Source of the DNA: Escherichia coli
GTDB taxonomy: Bacteria > Pseudomonadota > Gammaproteobacteria > Enterobacterales > Enterobacteriaceae
Assembly: GCF_036503815.1 (NCBI RefSeq)
Contig: NZ_AP027764.1
Location: 682,001 to 746,000, forward strand
DNA: 64,000 bases
Direction of reading: 5' to 3'
Under the pieces are notes generated by a model that saw only the letters and a program-made list of their open reading frames with translations, was not told where the DNA came from and did not search any database. A program made the translations under genes and the position numbers. Shown here piece after piece: positions 18,857-27,421 of the stretch; position 1 is the first letter of the stretch; the number at the start of each line of letters is the position of its first letter.

Positions 18857-19558
18857 CTAGACAGGCAAATCTATCAGCAAAGCGCGCAGTGGGGAATCGG
18901 CAACCAGCGTAATGTTAGCCTCGTCACGAATAAACGCCCCATCACCGCAGGTCAGCGCCGCTTTCTCTTCATGATGCGTAAGCGCATGAAATTGCCCGTG
19001 AATCGATTGCAAATACGCGCGTGGCCCATGCAACTGGAAATTCGCACTTTCGCCTTTGTCTAGCACGATATGATGCAGCCACACTTGCTGGCGCAACTGC
19101 AGGCTTCCCATCGCCCCCTCTGGCGAGGCGATTAATTGCTGCTTGCCCATATCAAGCGCCAGTTTTTGAATCAGCGGATTCTCTCGCTGCGGGCAGGCAT
19201 CCAGCCAAAGCTGCATCCGTGTTAACGGTTTGTCTTTGCTGAGATTGTGTTCGCTATAGCTGATACCCGGCTGGGTAGAGAGCAGCAACGCTTCACCTGC
19301 GTAGGCCTGAATATGATTGCCTTCGCTGTCACGATACTCAGCTTCTCCATCCAGAATCACATTTAAAATATCGACTTTAGGATAGGTACGCGGCTGGAAG
19401 GCGGCACCTGGGGCCAGAACTTCCTGGTTAAGCACACGCAGGGAGGCATAACCTAACAATTTCGGGTCGAAGTAGTGTCCAAAGGAAAAAGTATACCGGG
19501 CCTGCAACCATCCGTAGTCTGCTTGTCCACACTGCCTGGCAGTTCGGGTAGTAATCAT
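18857..19558 (-). CDS. yhaK: YhaK, pirin-family bicupin protein
   Basis: The 233-residue cytoplasmic bicupin of the pirin-like family matches K-12 YhaK in length. The N-terminal cupin contains FSFGHYFDPKLLGY and PKVDILNVILDGEAEYRDSEG (residues 25-80), with a second cupin-like fold in the C-terminal half. Some of the usual pirin metal ligands are replaced, and the K-12 protein was described as a sensor of oxidative or nitrosative stress. It is divergent from yhaJ with a 104-base gap, and YhaJ-type regulators often control such a neighbour. Confidence 0.93.
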   Translation of the reverse strand: MITTRTARQCGQADYGWLQARYTFSFGHYFDPKLLGYASLRVLNQEVLAPGAAFQPRTYPKVDILNVILDGEAEYRDSEGNHIQAYAGEALLLSTQPGISYSEHNLSKDKPLTRMQLWLDACPQRENPLIQKLALDMGKQQLIASPEGAMGSLQLRQQVWLHHIVLDKGESANFQLHGPRAYLQSIHGQFHALTHHEEKAALTCGDGAFIRDEANITLVADSPLRALLIDLPV

Positions 19559-19662
19559 AATTCTTGACCTCTCTTTACTTCCTTTTATGGTAAGGGGCTG
19601 GACGCTACATTGTTAGCCAGATATTCTGCCCGGTATGTTCAAATTTCCTGAATGAGAACGAA

Positions 19663-20559
19663 ATGGCCAAAGAAAGGGCATTAACGCTGGAAGCACTACG
19701 GGTTATGGATGCGATCGATCGCCGGGGCAGTTTTGCGGCGGCGGCGGATGAGCTGGGACGCGTGCCTTCCGCACTTAGCTACACCATGCAAAAACTAGAA
19801 GAAGAGCTGGATGTGGTGTTGTTTGACCGCTCGGGCCATCGCACCAAATTCACCAATGTCGGGCGAATGTTGCTGGAGCGAGGGCGCGTTTTGCTGGAAG
19901 CCGCAGATAAACTGACTACCGATGCGGAAGCCCTCGCGCGCGGTTGGGAAACGCATCTCACCATTGTGACTGAGGCGCTGGTACCGACACCCGCCTTTTT
20001 CCCGTTAATCGACAAACTGGCGGCAAAAGCCAATACCCAACTGGCAATCATCACCGAAGTGCTGGCGGGGGCGTGGGAACGGCTGGAGCAGGGGCGCGCG
20101 GATATTGTTATCGCGCCGGATATGCATTTTCGTTCCTCGTCGGAGATTAACTCGCGCAAGCTCTATACCTTAATGAACGTCTACGTTGCCGCGCCAGATC
20201 ACCCGATTCATCAAGAGCCAGAACCGCTCTCTGAAGTGACGCGTGTGAAATATCGTGGTATTGCGGTGGCGGATACCGCTCGTGAGCGCCCGGTATTGAC
20301 CGTACAGCTGCTGGACAAACAGCCGCGCTTAACGGTGAGCACGATTGAAGATAAACGTCAGGCATTACTGGCGGGGCTTGGCGTGGCGACGATGCCGTAT
20401 CCGATGGTTGAAAAAGATATTGCGGAAGGACGGTTGCGTGTCGTCAGCCCGGAATCGACCAGCGAGATCGATATTATTATGGCCTGGCGTCGTGACAGTA
20501 TGGGGGAAGCGAAATCCTGGTGTCTGCGGGAAATTCCCAAACTTTTTAGCGGAAAATAA
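19663..20559 (+). CDS. yhaJ: YhaJ, LysR-type transcription regulator
   Basis: The 298-residue LysR-family protein has an N-terminal winged HTH (residues 8-65) including GSFAAAADELGRVPSALSY and an effector domain from about residue 90. In K-12, YhaJ activates yqjF in response to nitroaromatic degradation products, and in pathogenic strains it affects virulence gene expression. Its known target yqjF lies at 23090-23482 in this window. It is divergent from yhaK. A good ribosome site is not obvious; the start used gives the normal family N-terminus. Confidence 0.94.
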   Translation: MAKERALTLEALRVMDAIDRRGSFAAAADELGRVPSALSYTMQKLEEELDVVLFDRSGHRTKFTNVGRMLLERGRVLLEAADKLTTDAEALARGWETHLTIVTEALVPTPAFFPLIDKLAAKANTQLAIITEVLAGAWERLEQGRADIVIAPDMHFRSSSEINSRKLYTLMNVYVAAPDHPIHQEPEPLSEVTRVKYRGIAVADTARERPVLTVQLLDKQPRLTVSTIEDKRQALLAGLGVATMPYPMVEKDIAEGRLRVVSPESTSEIDIIMAWRRDSMGEAKSWCLREIPKLFSGK

Positions 20560-20574
20560 TATTTGTTATTTTTA

Positions 20575-20600
20575 ATAAAAAGGGGCGAAATATCGCCCCA
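20575..20600 (-). terminator. yhaI terminator
   Basis: On the minus strand the hairpin GGGGCGATATTTCGCCCC is followed by TTTTTATT. It also separates the convergent yhaJ 3' end. Confidence 0.85.
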
Positions 20601-20609
20601 ATTCTAAGA

Positions 20610-20966
20610 TTAATTTGAACCAAACTTCGGATCGTTTCCGTAACGATTGCTGCCAGAATTGCCTTCTAAACAGGCAAATACAAACAGAACTAACCAGCCA
20701 ATGACCGGTACCAGATAGAGAAGCGCCCACGCACCTGAACGGTCAGTATCGTGCAGACGACGAACGCACAGAGCAATGACCGGAATGATTGTTGCTGCCA
20801 GGTAAATGAGAGAAAGGAATGGAAACTCTAAACCTAAAATCAATTGAATGACATTGATAATAGTGCCGACGATGGCGTTAATCAGAGTAAACATCCAGTA
20901 CTCTTTACGACGTGCACGACCAGAGAAACCAACATAATTTTTTAATACGGCTAAATACCACTGCAT
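20610..20966 (-). CDS. yhaI: YhaI, DUF805 inner-membrane protein
   Basis: The 118-residue protein has three to four predicted membrane segments and belongs to the DUF805 family. It begins MQWYLAVLKNYVGFSGRARR and carries the conserved RRLHDTDRSGAWAL motif near residue 68. It is a clear paralogue of YhaH encoded just upstream. Each has its own terminator, so they appear to be separate units. The 241-base gap up to yhaH is AT-rich. No function is known. Confidence 0.93.
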   Translation of the reverse strand: MQWYLAVLKNYVGFSGRARRKEYWMFTLINAIVGTIINVIQLILGLEFPFLSLIYLAATIIPVIALCVRRLHDTDRSGAWALLYLVPVIGWLVLFVFACLEGNSGSNRYGNDPKFGSN

Positions 20967-21165
20967 AAAAACATCCCTTTAATTAAAAGTTGCGAAAGTC
21001 TATTCCGGGGATGGAGTAAATGCTATTCGTATCTTTCTTTTTCGGATGTTATAAAGGTTTTGATATTTAAGATAAATACATGGCCGTTTTTTATATGTAA
21101 TTTATATAACGACATTGAAATAATTTAAATAAACATTAGTAGATTATTTATTCATCAACATGATG

Positions 21166-21194
21166 ATAAAAGCCGGATGAGTCAGACATCCGGC
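21166..21194 (-). terminator. yhaH terminator
   Basis: On the minus strand GCCGGATGTCTGACTCATCCGGC is followed by TTTTATC. The stem also resembles half of a REP palindrome. Confidence 0.75.
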
Positions 21195-21207
21195 GAGGAG
21201 ATTTGTT

Positions 21208-21573
21208 TTAAGGTTCCAGTTTCGGATCTGGTCCAAAGCGGTTTTCGCCTGGCGTACCCGCCTGACAGTTAAAGACGATGATAATAAGCCAGCCGATAAA
21301 CGGGATTAAGAACAACAGTGCCCACCACGCCGAGCGGTCGGTGTCGTGCAGGCGGCGGAACTGAACTGCCCACCATGGTAAAAACACCAGAATACCGTAG
21401 ATTGTCGTCAGGATGCCTTCGCCACCGGCACGTTGCCAGCCTAACATTTTATCCAGTAGCCCCAGCACGAACGTAAAGATGATGTTGACCAGAATAAACA
21501 TCCAGTACTCTTTGCGCCGCGCACGGCCCCGGAAACCGACATAATTTTTTAGTACTTTCAGATACCAGTCCAT
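21208..21573 (-). CDS. yhaH: YhaH, DUF805 inner-membrane protein
   Basis: The 121-residue DUF805 membrane protein starts MDWYLKVLKNYVGFRGRARR and has the RRLHDTDRSAWWALLF motif, so it is a paralogue of YhaI. The start at 21573 has a GAGG ribosome site at the right spacing and gives the K-12 length. A start seven codons upstream (MSKIEAK) lacks one. The function is unknown. The 282 bases upstream hold a composite REP element and a hairpin. Confidence 0.92.
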   Translation of the reverse strand: MDWYLKVLKNYVGFRGRARRKEYWMFILVNIIFTFVLGLLDKMLGWQRAGGEGILTTIYGILVFLPWWAVQFRRLHDTDRSAWWALLFLIPFIGWLIIIVFNCQAGTPGENRFGPDPKLEP

Positions 21574-21702
21574 TTTTGCCTCAATTTTGCTCAATCACTT
21601 GTTTTTAAAGCAGCAATTTAAGAATAGACGTGAATGAAATGGCAGTAAATATTATCTCGATGAATTAATAAGGCGCTGTGAAGGATAAGGGCAAGCGCAA
21701 AA

Positions 21703-21803
21703 TTGCCAGATGCGCTACGCTTATCTGGCCTGCGCGGTCATTGCAACATATTGAATATAAATGTTTTGTAGGTTTGATAAGGCGTTTACGCCGCATCCGA
21801 CAT
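21703..21803. repeat. Composite REP/BIME element between yhaH and yqjG
   Basis: TTGCCAGATGCGCTACGCTT and ATCTGGCC form the left half, GTAGGTTTGATAAGGCGTTT and CGCATCCGAC the right half, with CATTGCAACATATTGAATAT in the centre. It is closely similar to 22911-23012. Confidence 0.8.
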
Positions 21804-21830
21804 GAACAACACGCACTTAGCTAATTATCA

Positions 21831-21856
21831 GAGGCACCTCGTAAGGTGCCTTTTTT
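21831..21856. terminator. Hairpin at the yqjG 3' end
   Basis: GGCACCTCGTAAGGTGCC is followed on the plus strand by seven T, which abut the yqjG stop codon. For yqjG (minus strand) the stem follows the stop at once but has no good T-run after it. It may act mainly as a barrier or in the opposite direction. Confidence 0.6.
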
Positions 21857-22842
21857 TAACCGAAGCGAACATCTCGTCCATGCGGTTCATCGAGATCCTG
21901 CCACGGACCAATTGAAATAATCCCCGTAGGGTTGATGGTCTTATGGCTGCGGAAGTAATGATTACGGATGTGATCGAAATTGACGGTTTCGGCAATTCCC
22001 GGCATCTGGTAGATATCGCGCAGGAAGCCATACAGATTCAGGTAATCGCTGATGCGGTGCTTATCACACTTGAAGTGGGTCACATACACTGGATCAAAAC
22101 GCACCAGCGTGGTCCACAGGCGAATATCGGCTTCGGTTAGCTGGTTGCCGGTCAGGTAACGGTGCTGACCTAAAATCTGTTCCAGTCGCGCCAGCGATTC
22201 AAACACTTTCGCCACCGCCTCGTCGTAGGCTTGCTGGCTGGTGGCAAAACCGGCTTTATACACGCCATTGTTAACGGTGTCGTAAATCCAGCCATTAAGT
22301 TCGTCAATTTTCGTTTGCAGGGCTGAAGGGTAGTAATCTCCAGCTTTCGCACCCAGCGCATCAAACGCGGTATTAAACATGCGGATGATTTCCGCTGATT
22401 CGTTGCTGACAATGGTGTGGTTCTTCTTGTCCCAGAGTACGGGAACAGTGACACGTCCGCTGTAGTGTGGATCGGCGTGGAGATAAAGCTGATACAGAAA
22501 CTCATGTTGATAGAGTGTATCGCCGGTTGCTCCCGGAAAACTGTCATCAAAGGTCCAGCCGTTTTCCAGCATTAACGGGTTCACTACGGAAACGGAAATA
22601 AACGGTTCCAGTCCTTTGAGTTTACGCATGATCAGCGTGCGGTGCGCCCACGGGCAGGCGAGTGAAACATAGAGATGATAACGATCTTTCTCTGCGGCAA
22701 AACCGCCTTTGCCAGTGGGGCCTGGCGCCCCATCGGCAGTGAGCCAGTTACGAAATGCGGAAGCTGAACGTTGAAATTTACCGCCGGTGGATTTGGTGTC
22801 GTACCAGGTGTCATGCCAGACGCCGTCAATCAGTTGACCCAT
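21856..22842 (-). CDS. yqjG: YqjG, glutathionyl-hydroquinone reductase
   Basis: The 328-residue cytoplasmic Xi-class glutathione transferase reduces glutathionyl-hydroquinones. The catalytic cysteine is C63 in YVSLACPWAHRT. A thioredoxin-like N-terminal domain is followed by an all-helical GST C-terminal domain (GNQLTEADIRLWTTLVRF near residue 240). The start at MGQLIDGVW has an AGGAG ribosome site 11 bases upstream and gives the known family length; the frame stays open about 60 codons further upstream through the repeat and is not used. The next gene upstream, yqjF, is on the same strand but separated by a REP element. Confidence 0.96.
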   Translation of the reverse strand: MGQLIDGVWHDTWYDTKSTGGKFQRSASAFRNWLTADGAPGPTGKGGFAAEKDRYHLYVSLACPWAHRTLIMRKLKGLEPFISVSVVNPLMLENGWTFDDSFPGATGDTLYQHEFLYQLYLHADPHYSGRVTVPVLWDKKNHTIVSNESAEIIRMFNTAFDALGAKAGDYYPSALQTKIDELNGWIYDTVNNGVYKAGFATSQQAYDEAVAKVFESLARLEQILGQHRYLTGNQLTEADIRLWTTLVRFDPVYVTHFKCDKHRISDYLNLYGFLRDIYQMPGIAETVNFDHIRNHYFRSHKTINPTGIISIGPWQDLDEPHGRDVRFG

Positions 22843-22910
22843 TTTTCTCTCCTCCAATAGCAAAAACGAGGAGCGTTTCTCCTCGTTTGAGACTGATGGC
22901 AAACGCAAAA

Positions 22911-23012
22911 CTGCCTGATGCGCTATGCTTATCAGGCCTACGAGGTTTCTGCAATGTATTGAATTTGCATGTTTTTGTAGGCCGGATAAGGCGTTCACGC
23001 CGAATCCGGCAT
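22911..23012. repeat. Composite REP/BIME element between yqjG and yqjF
   Basis: CTGCCTGATGCGCTATGCTT with ATCAGGCCTAC forms the left half, GTAGGCCGGATAAGGCGTTC with CGAATCCGGC the right half. The centre TGCAATGTATTGAATTTGCA matches the 21703 copy. A hairpin AACGAGGAG...CTCCTCGTT lies at its yqjG side (22865-22888). Confidence 0.85.
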
Positions 23013-23039
23013 GAACAACGCGCACTTTGTCAACAATCT

Positions 23040-23066
23040 GAAACGAGGAGTGTTCCCCCTCGTTTT
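23040..23066 (-). terminator. Probable yqjF terminator hairpin
   Basis: AAACGAGG / CCTCGTTT arms lie 24 bases after the yqjF stop. The T-run is stronger on the plus strand, so termination efficiency for yqjF is uncertain. Confidence 0.5.
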
Positions 23067-23089
23067 TTATCGTTAAGTATAGCGCGTAC

Positions 23090-23482
23090 TTACCACTTTT
23101 TATTCAACAGACGGTCGATGCTATACGCGCCCGCACCGGTAATCGCCAGCAGCAGGAATCCGCCAGAAATAGTCAGGTTTTTCATAAACATCAGCGAGTT
23201 CATGCCTTCTGCAAAATTGCTGTGAAATAAAAATGCCGTCAGCAGCGTAAAGCCCGCAGTAAACAGGGCAGTGGTACGTGTCAGGAAACCGAACAGGATT
23301 GCCAGACCACCACCAAACTCAAGCAGAATCACCAGTGGCAACATAAAGCCAGGGACACCCATCGCTTCCATATATTGTTGCGTACCCGCGTAGCCAGTAA
23401 TTTTTCCCCAACCTGCCGTAATAAACAGAATCGGCATTAAAATGCGTGCGACCAGTACCCCAACATCTTCTAATTTTTTCAT
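23090..23482 (-). CDS. yqjF: YqjF, DoxX-family inner-membrane protein
   Basis: The 130-residue DoxX-like quinol-associated membrane protein has four predicted helices, starting LVARILMPILFITAGWGKIT (residues 10-29). The start MKKLEDVG gives the K-12 length and follows a GAG-type ribosome site; the frame stays open 30 codons further upstream without support. In K-12, yqjF is induced by 2,4-dinitrotoluene metabolites through YhaJ, encoded at 19663 here. The biochemical role is not established. Confidence 0.93.
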   Translation of the reverse strand: MKKLEDVGVLVARILMPILFITAGWGKITGYAGTQQYMEAMGVPGFMLPLVILLEFGGGLAILFGFLTRTTALFTAGFTLLTAFLFHSNFAEGMNSLMFMKNLTISGGFLLLAITGAGAYSIDRLLNKKW

Positions 23483-23634
23483 CTTACTCTCCACTGCGCC
23501 GCTCAGGCTGCTGATTGTTTTTTTGTGCAAGGGCGCGGTATTAGCGTCGTTGCTTTCGATGGAGAGAATCATAAACGTGGCGAAGCGTGATTGTTAGCAA
23601 GGAAAACTGTCAAATATTTTCAAAAAATTTGAGG

Positions 23635-23660
23635 AATAAGGCCGGAATGTCTCCGGCCAG
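23635..23660 (-). terminator. yqjK terminator candidate
   Basis: On the minus strand GGCCGGAGACATTCCGGCC is followed by TTATTCC, nine bases after the yqjK stop. Confidence 0.6.
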
Positions 23661-23668
23661 AAAGGAAG

Positions 23669-23968
23669 TTAACCGCGAAGCTGTTGTTGCTTGAGGGTTG
23701 TTTTCACCAGACGCCAGGCGCTCCATACACCAAAACCACGTCTGGCCCAGCGGACCAGCATATTGGGATGACGAATCGTCCAGATAGCCATCACACTACT
23801 GCCAACCAGCGCCCAGGAGCGCAGACTCAGCAGCATATTCCAGCGACGATCATAAGCGCCTGTCGCCTCCAGCCATTCACGACGACTGGCGGAAAGATCC
23901 AGCCGTTGTTGCTGGATCTGGCTAAGCAGTTGCGCCTTACGTCGTTCACGTTCGACTTTACTGCTCAC
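23669..23968 (-). CDS. yqjK: YqjK, small inner-membrane protein
   Basis: The 99-residue protein of the YqjK-like family starts at GTG (23968), preceded by an AGGAGGAG ribosome site, and overlaps the end of yqjE by 11 bases. The N-terminal 45 residues are charged and helical (SSKVERERRKAQLLSQIQQQ). One hydrophobic segment (ALVGSSVMAIWTI) lies near residue 57 and the C-terminus is basic. It is the last gene of the yqjD-yqjE-yqjK cluster, with yqjC just upstream. The function is unknown. Confidence 0.9.
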   Translation of the reverse strand: MSSKVERERRKAQLLSQIQQQRLDLSASRREWLEATGAYDRRWNMLLSLRSWALVGSSVMAIWTIRHPNMLVRWARRGFGVWSAWRLVKTTLKQQQLRG

Positions 23969-24362
23969 GGGACTCCTCCTCGAGCAGTTGCCGATCGTTT
24001 GCCAGCTCATGGCGCGTATGGCGCAGTAAGGTGGATTTACGCGATTTACGTAACGTCCAGATACCGCCAATGAGTGCCAGTAGCAGCAACACCACGGTGG
24101 TGGCAATCATCGCATTCAGGCGATATTGCGGATCAACCGCCCAGATAATCAGCACCATCAGGCTCATAAGACCAAATGCAGCGAAAAGCATCGTCAGGCC
24201 CAGCATCAGTAAAAGCTGAAAGAGATTGGCTTTTTCCTCTTCCAGCTCCACCACCGCCAGCCGCAGACGTGTCTCCACCATTTCAACCATGATGGAAACA
24301 ATTCGCTGCCCGATGCCCAGAACGCTTTTACCGGGCCCTTGCGCGTGATGAGTGTCCGCCAT
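23958..24362 (-). CDS. yqjE: YqjE, phage-holin-like inner-membrane protein
   Basis: The 134-residue member of the Actinobacterial holin-X/YqjE family has two adjacent hydrophobic helices (LFQLLLMLGLTMLFAAFGLM and MIATTVVLLLLALIGGI, residues 50-110) and an acidic C-terminus. The start at MADTHHAQG lies two bases after the yqjD stop, which indicates translational coupling. It probably helps YqjD or YqjK at the membrane, an inference from gene order only. Confidence 0.91.
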   Translation of the reverse strand: MADTHHAQGPGKSVLGIGQRIVSIMVEMVETRLRLAVVELEEEKANLFQLLLMLGLTMLFAAFGLMSLMVLIIWAVDPQYRLNAMIATTVVLLLLALIGGIWTLRKSRKSTLLRHTRHELANDRQLLEEESREQ

Positions 24363-24364
24363 AA

Positions 24365-24670
24365 TTAACGACGCGACAGCAGAACGCCGAGCACTACACC
24401 GATTGCAGCGCCAATGCCCACGCCCGTCCACGGATTTTCACGCACATACTCATCGGCACGCGCCGCCGCGACACGGGTTTGTTTGGCAATGGCATCACCG
24501 GTTTCACCCAGGCGATAACGGCTCTGTTTCAGTGCCTGCTCCGCTTTGCTACGAATCTTACTCAACTCTTCTTTCGACTTCTCGCCAGATGAGCTAAGCA
24601 CCTCTTCCAGCGTATCGGAAAGGGATTTCAACTCAGCACGCAGATGTTCCGTAGTGTGTTCTTTCGACAT
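24365..24670 (-). CDS. yqjD: YqjD, membrane-anchored ribosome-binding protein
   Basis: The 101-residue DUF883 (ElaB/YgaM/YqjD) family protein has a charged helical N-terminal region (residues 1-75, with LRAELKSLSDTLEEVLSS) and a C-terminal glycine-rich membrane anchor (GVGIGAAIGVVLGVLLSRR). In K-12 it binds stationary-phase ribosomes at the inner membrane and is RpoS-dependent. The ribosome site is CTGGAGAAA. Confidence 0.95.
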   Translation of the reverse strand: MSKEHTTEHLRAELKSLSDTLEEVLSSSGEKSKEELSKIRSKAEQALKQSRYRLGETGDAIAKQTRVAAARADEYVRENPWTGVGIGAAIGVVLGVLLSRR

Positions 24671-24707
24671 AGTTTTCTCCAGGTGAGTAAGTAGTGACTA
24701 TTGTGAG

Positions 24708-25076
24708 TTAGTAGTCGCGCGCTTCCAGCTTTTTCAGCTCTTCCTGCGCTTCTGCCAGTTTCCGTTCGCGTTTGGCAATCTTATCGGCATCGCCTTTTTG
24801 CTTCGCCTCGGCTAAATCTTGCTGGCGTTCCGCCACCTCATCTTTCTGCTTTGCGATTTTCTTCTGATGATCGGCACGCAGCTGGCTATCTGAACAGTTG
24901 GCCCGGACTTCACTCAGGGCTTTATTCAGACCGTCAATACGATTCTGGTTTTGGTGTTTTTCGGCATAGCTGATCTCCTTAAGGATATTTTGCTCCTTTT
25001 CCTGACACAGGGTAGTGGCATAACTACCGGTACTAAGAGCAAAAAGAGAAACAGCTAAAGCGATGCGGTATTTCAT
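24708..25076 (-). CDS. yqjC: YqjC, periplasmic DUF1090 protein
   Basis: The 122-residue exported protein has the signal peptide MKYRIALAVSLFALSTGSYA with cleavage near residue 20. The mature part is a long charged coiled-coil-like helix (RQQDLAEAKQKGDADKIAKR). The start at 25076 has a GGAAGG ribosome site; an in-frame ATG five codons upstream is less well placed. It lies upstream of yqjDEK on the same strand with a 37-base gap. The function is unknown. Confidence 0.93.
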   Translation of the reverse strand: MKYRIALAVSLFALSTGSYATTLCQEKEQNILKEISYAEKHQNQNRIDGLNKALSEVRANCSDSQLRADHQKKIAKQKDEVAERQQDLAEAKQKGDADKIAKRERKLAEAQEELKKLEARDY

Positions 25077-25222
25077 TCTTGAACCTTCCATTGTGATTCG
25101 GACCTATTACAAAGGAACGATTGTCCAGACAACGAAGCGGTAGTGTTGACCACCGCCTCATTAATCATAGACAGTTACGGTGAAATCACCAAAGTGAGTG
25201 ATCTGTTTCGGATAACAGGAAG

Positions 25223-25606
25223 TTATCCGAAGCGATGAGAGTTATCCCGCAATCGGGTTAGCCACTGCATAGCCTGACTATTATTGTCCTGCTGCGCAAT
25301 GATGTAGCCATGGGGCAATGTTCTGTCGAGAACCGCTTTTGCTGCGGCACTCTGGTCGCTGGAGTCAAACGTAATTAACAGAGTGTCGTTTTTAGGGGTG
25401 ATGCTTTTGAAAGGAATGCCGTGAGCGTCAAGGTGATGCCAGATTGAAAAACCGTCTGGCATCGTTGTGCCTTGATGAACGGCACGAATCGCCAGCGTAG
25501 ACTCTTGCTGGCGAACCGCGGACCAGGCCAGCAACAGCGTGCCGACCAGAAGTAAAACAGCGCCGGACCAGGTTAGCTGGCGAAGCGACATGCGAGGTAT
25601 TTGCAT
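25223..25606 (-). CDS. mzrA: MzrA, modulator of the EnvZ/OmpR two-component system
   Basis: The 127-residue inner-membrane protein has one N-terminal transmembrane segment (WSGAVLLLVGTLLLAWSAV, residues 13-31) and a periplasmic domain. It binds EnvZ and raises OmpR phosphorylation, linking the Cpx response to EnvZ/OmpR. It starts three bases after the yqjA stop, so the two are an operon. Confidence 0.95.
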   Translation of the reverse strand: MQIPRMSLRQLTWSGAVLLLVGTLLLAWSAVRQQESTLAIRAVHQGTTMPDGFSIWHHLDAHGIPFKSITPKNDTLLITFDSSDQSAAAKAVLDRTLPHGYIIAQQDNNSQAMQWLTRLRDNSHRFG

Positions 25607-25609
25607 CCC

Positions 25610-26272
25610 TTACCCCCGATTTCCATATTTCTTTTTCCATAACACGACCAGAGAACCTGCCAGGCCAAACACCAGCAGCACCACCGGGAGCAGCATCAGG
25701 CATGACATCAACTGGTCCTCGTACTTTAAAAATACCGGCGTTTTGCCGAGCATGTAACCCAGAGTTGTCAGGATTAATACCCACAGCAGACCGCTCATCC
25801 AGTTGAAGAACTGAAAGCGCGCGTTATTCAGCCCTGATAACCCGGCAATCGTCGGCAGCAGTGTTCTGACAAACGCAATAAAGCGACCAATTAACAGCGC
25901 CGATAAACCGTGTTTATGAAAAAGATGGTGTGCGCGTTGATGATAATGCGCGGGTAAATGAGATAGCCAGTTTTGTACGGTGCGGGTATTGCCCAGCCAT
26001 CGCCCCTGAATATAGCTGACCCAGCAGCCGAGGCTGGCGGCAACGGTCAGTAGCAGAATCGTTTGCGGATAGCCCATCGCGCCTTTCGCAATCAATACGC
26101 CGACCAACACCAGTAAACTGTCGCCCGGTAAAAAGGCCGCCGGAAGCAAGCCGTTTTCAAGGAACAAAATTACAAATAAAACAAAATAGAGCATGCCAAT
26201 CATCGACGGATTGGCCAGGGTTTCAAAATCCTGCGCCCACAGGGCTTGCAGCAATTGGGTCAAAAGTTCCAT
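25610..26272 (-). CDS. yqjA: YqjA, DedA-family membrane transporter
   Basis: The 220-residue DedA-family inner-membrane protein is needed (redundantly with YghB) for membrane-potential and alkaline-pH tolerance. Residues known to be essential in this family are present: E39 in FLENG, D51 in FLPGDSLL, and the Arg pair in IGRFIAFVRT near residues 130-136. Several hydrophobic segments lie between. It is the first gene of yqjA-mzrA. The 343-base interval upstream (26273-26616) must contain its promoter and the exuR 3' end. Confidence 0.96.
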   Translation of the reverse strand: MELLTQLLQALWAQDFETLANPSMIGMLYFVLFVILFLENGLLPAAFLPGDSLLVLVGVLIAKGAMGYPQTILLLTVAASLGCWVSYIQGRWLGNTRTVQNWLSHLPAHYHQRAHHLFHKHGLSALLIGRFIAFVRTLLPTIAGLSGLNNARFQFFNWMSGLLWVLILTTLGYMLGKTPVFLKYEDQLMSCLMLLPVVLLVFGLAGSLVVLWKKKYGNRG

Positions 26273-26581
26273 TCATTATTCCTGGTGAATCGGTTAACGC
26301 CACGCTGGTTTTAAAAGATGCACTACCGCAATGTTATTGCTGTTTTGGTATGTTCTGCGGGTTTGATACATCAACACAGCCTGAACTATTCCCTGTTAAA
26401 TCGTGAGATAAGAAAGCATTCAAAAGCATAAATTCAAATTGAATCTAATTGTAACAAAGGTCAACGTTGTTCGTTATCAAAATTACATGTCCGTGGTGTC
26501 TGATTTTGCTGAATGCAGGGGAGGGTGGCGAGAGGATTTACACAGGCTGACACTTTATACTTTTCGCTTACCGACGAGGCA

Positions 26582-26603
26582 AACAGGCGCGTCGTTGCGC
26601 CTG
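26582..26603 (-). terminator. exuR terminator candidate
   Basis: On the minus strand CAGGCGCAACGACGCGCCTG is followed by TTTGCC shortly after the exuR stop. The remainder of 26273-26580 is AT-rich with no recognisable gene. Confidence 0.65.
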
Positions 26604-26616
26604 CCGAATGGGGATT

Positions 26617-27393
26617 TCATTTGCTGCCGCTGGTGGCCGTATCAAGATGCACAACGGGATTTTCGGCGAACAGATAGCGGTCGGCATTGAACTCGAAATC
26701 GTCGCTGGTTTCGTTAAATAACATGATCTTGGTGTTTTCCAGATGCTGCCACATTGCCAGCTTAGCGGCATGGGGATCTTTGCGAATTAACGCTTTGAGG
26801 ATCTGATCGTGGTCATCGCACCAGTTATCGACAGTACGGGCATCAATATGCTCGTGCAGTTTTTTCCAGTATGGGTTATGGCTACGTTGGGTCCACATTT
26901 TTTCAACGATGGCTGCCAGGGCGGAGTTCTGCGTCGCCAGGGCAACCTGAATATGGAACTGTAAATCCCATTCGGAATCACGGAAGCATTGTTCGCCGCG
27001 CGCCTGCTCCTGGATGGCCATCAGTTTCATGATGTCCTGTTTGGTTACCTGGGTCGCTGCGAACTCGGCAATATTACTTTCGATGAGCTGACGTGCCTGA
27101 AGCAGCTCAAACGGACCGTAATTGGCGAATTCCATATTAGTGTCAGCTGACTGCTGATGGCGCGGCTGGTTGGAAACCACATGAATACCCGAGCCTTTAC
27201 GCACCTCTACATAGCCTTCAACTTCAAGCATGATGATGGCTTCACGAACTACGGTGCGACTGACGTTTTTTTCATCGGCAATAAAGCGCTCAGCAGGTAG
27301 TTTATCACCCACCAGATAGACGCCCTGTTCGATGCGCTCTTTCAGATCAGCGGCAAGTTGTTGATACAAACGGCGTGGTTCAGTGATTTCCAT
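26617..27393 (-). CDS. exuR: ExuR, hexuronate regulon repressor
   Basis: The 258-residue GntR/FadR-subfamily repressor of exuT, uxaCA, uxuAB and related genes is relieved by galacturonate or glucuronate. The N-terminal winged HTH contains YQQLAADLKERIEQGVYLVG and NVSRTVVREAIIMLEVEGYV (residues 10-60). The C-terminal FCD ligand domain carries His and Asp metal-binding residues (for example FHIQVAL near 130). In K-12 exuR follows exuT almost directly. Here about 5.4 kb with a fimbrial operon separates them. Its own operator is at 27422. Confidence 0.97.
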   Translation of the reverse strand: MEITEPRRLYQQLAADLKERIEQGVYLVGDKLPAERFIADEKNVSRTVVREAIIMLEVEGYVEVRKGSGIHVVSNQPRHQQSADTNMEFANYGPFELLQARQLIESNIAEFAATQVTKQDIMKLMAIQEQARGEQCFRDSEWDLQFHIQVALATQNSALAAIVEKMWTQRSHNPYWKKLHEHIDARTVDNWCDDHDQILKALIRKDPHAAKLAMWQHLENTKIMLFNETSDDFEFNADRYLFAENPVVHLDTATSGSK

Positions 27394-27421
27394 ATGCGTC
27401 TCCCGGAGTGGAATGCGGACG

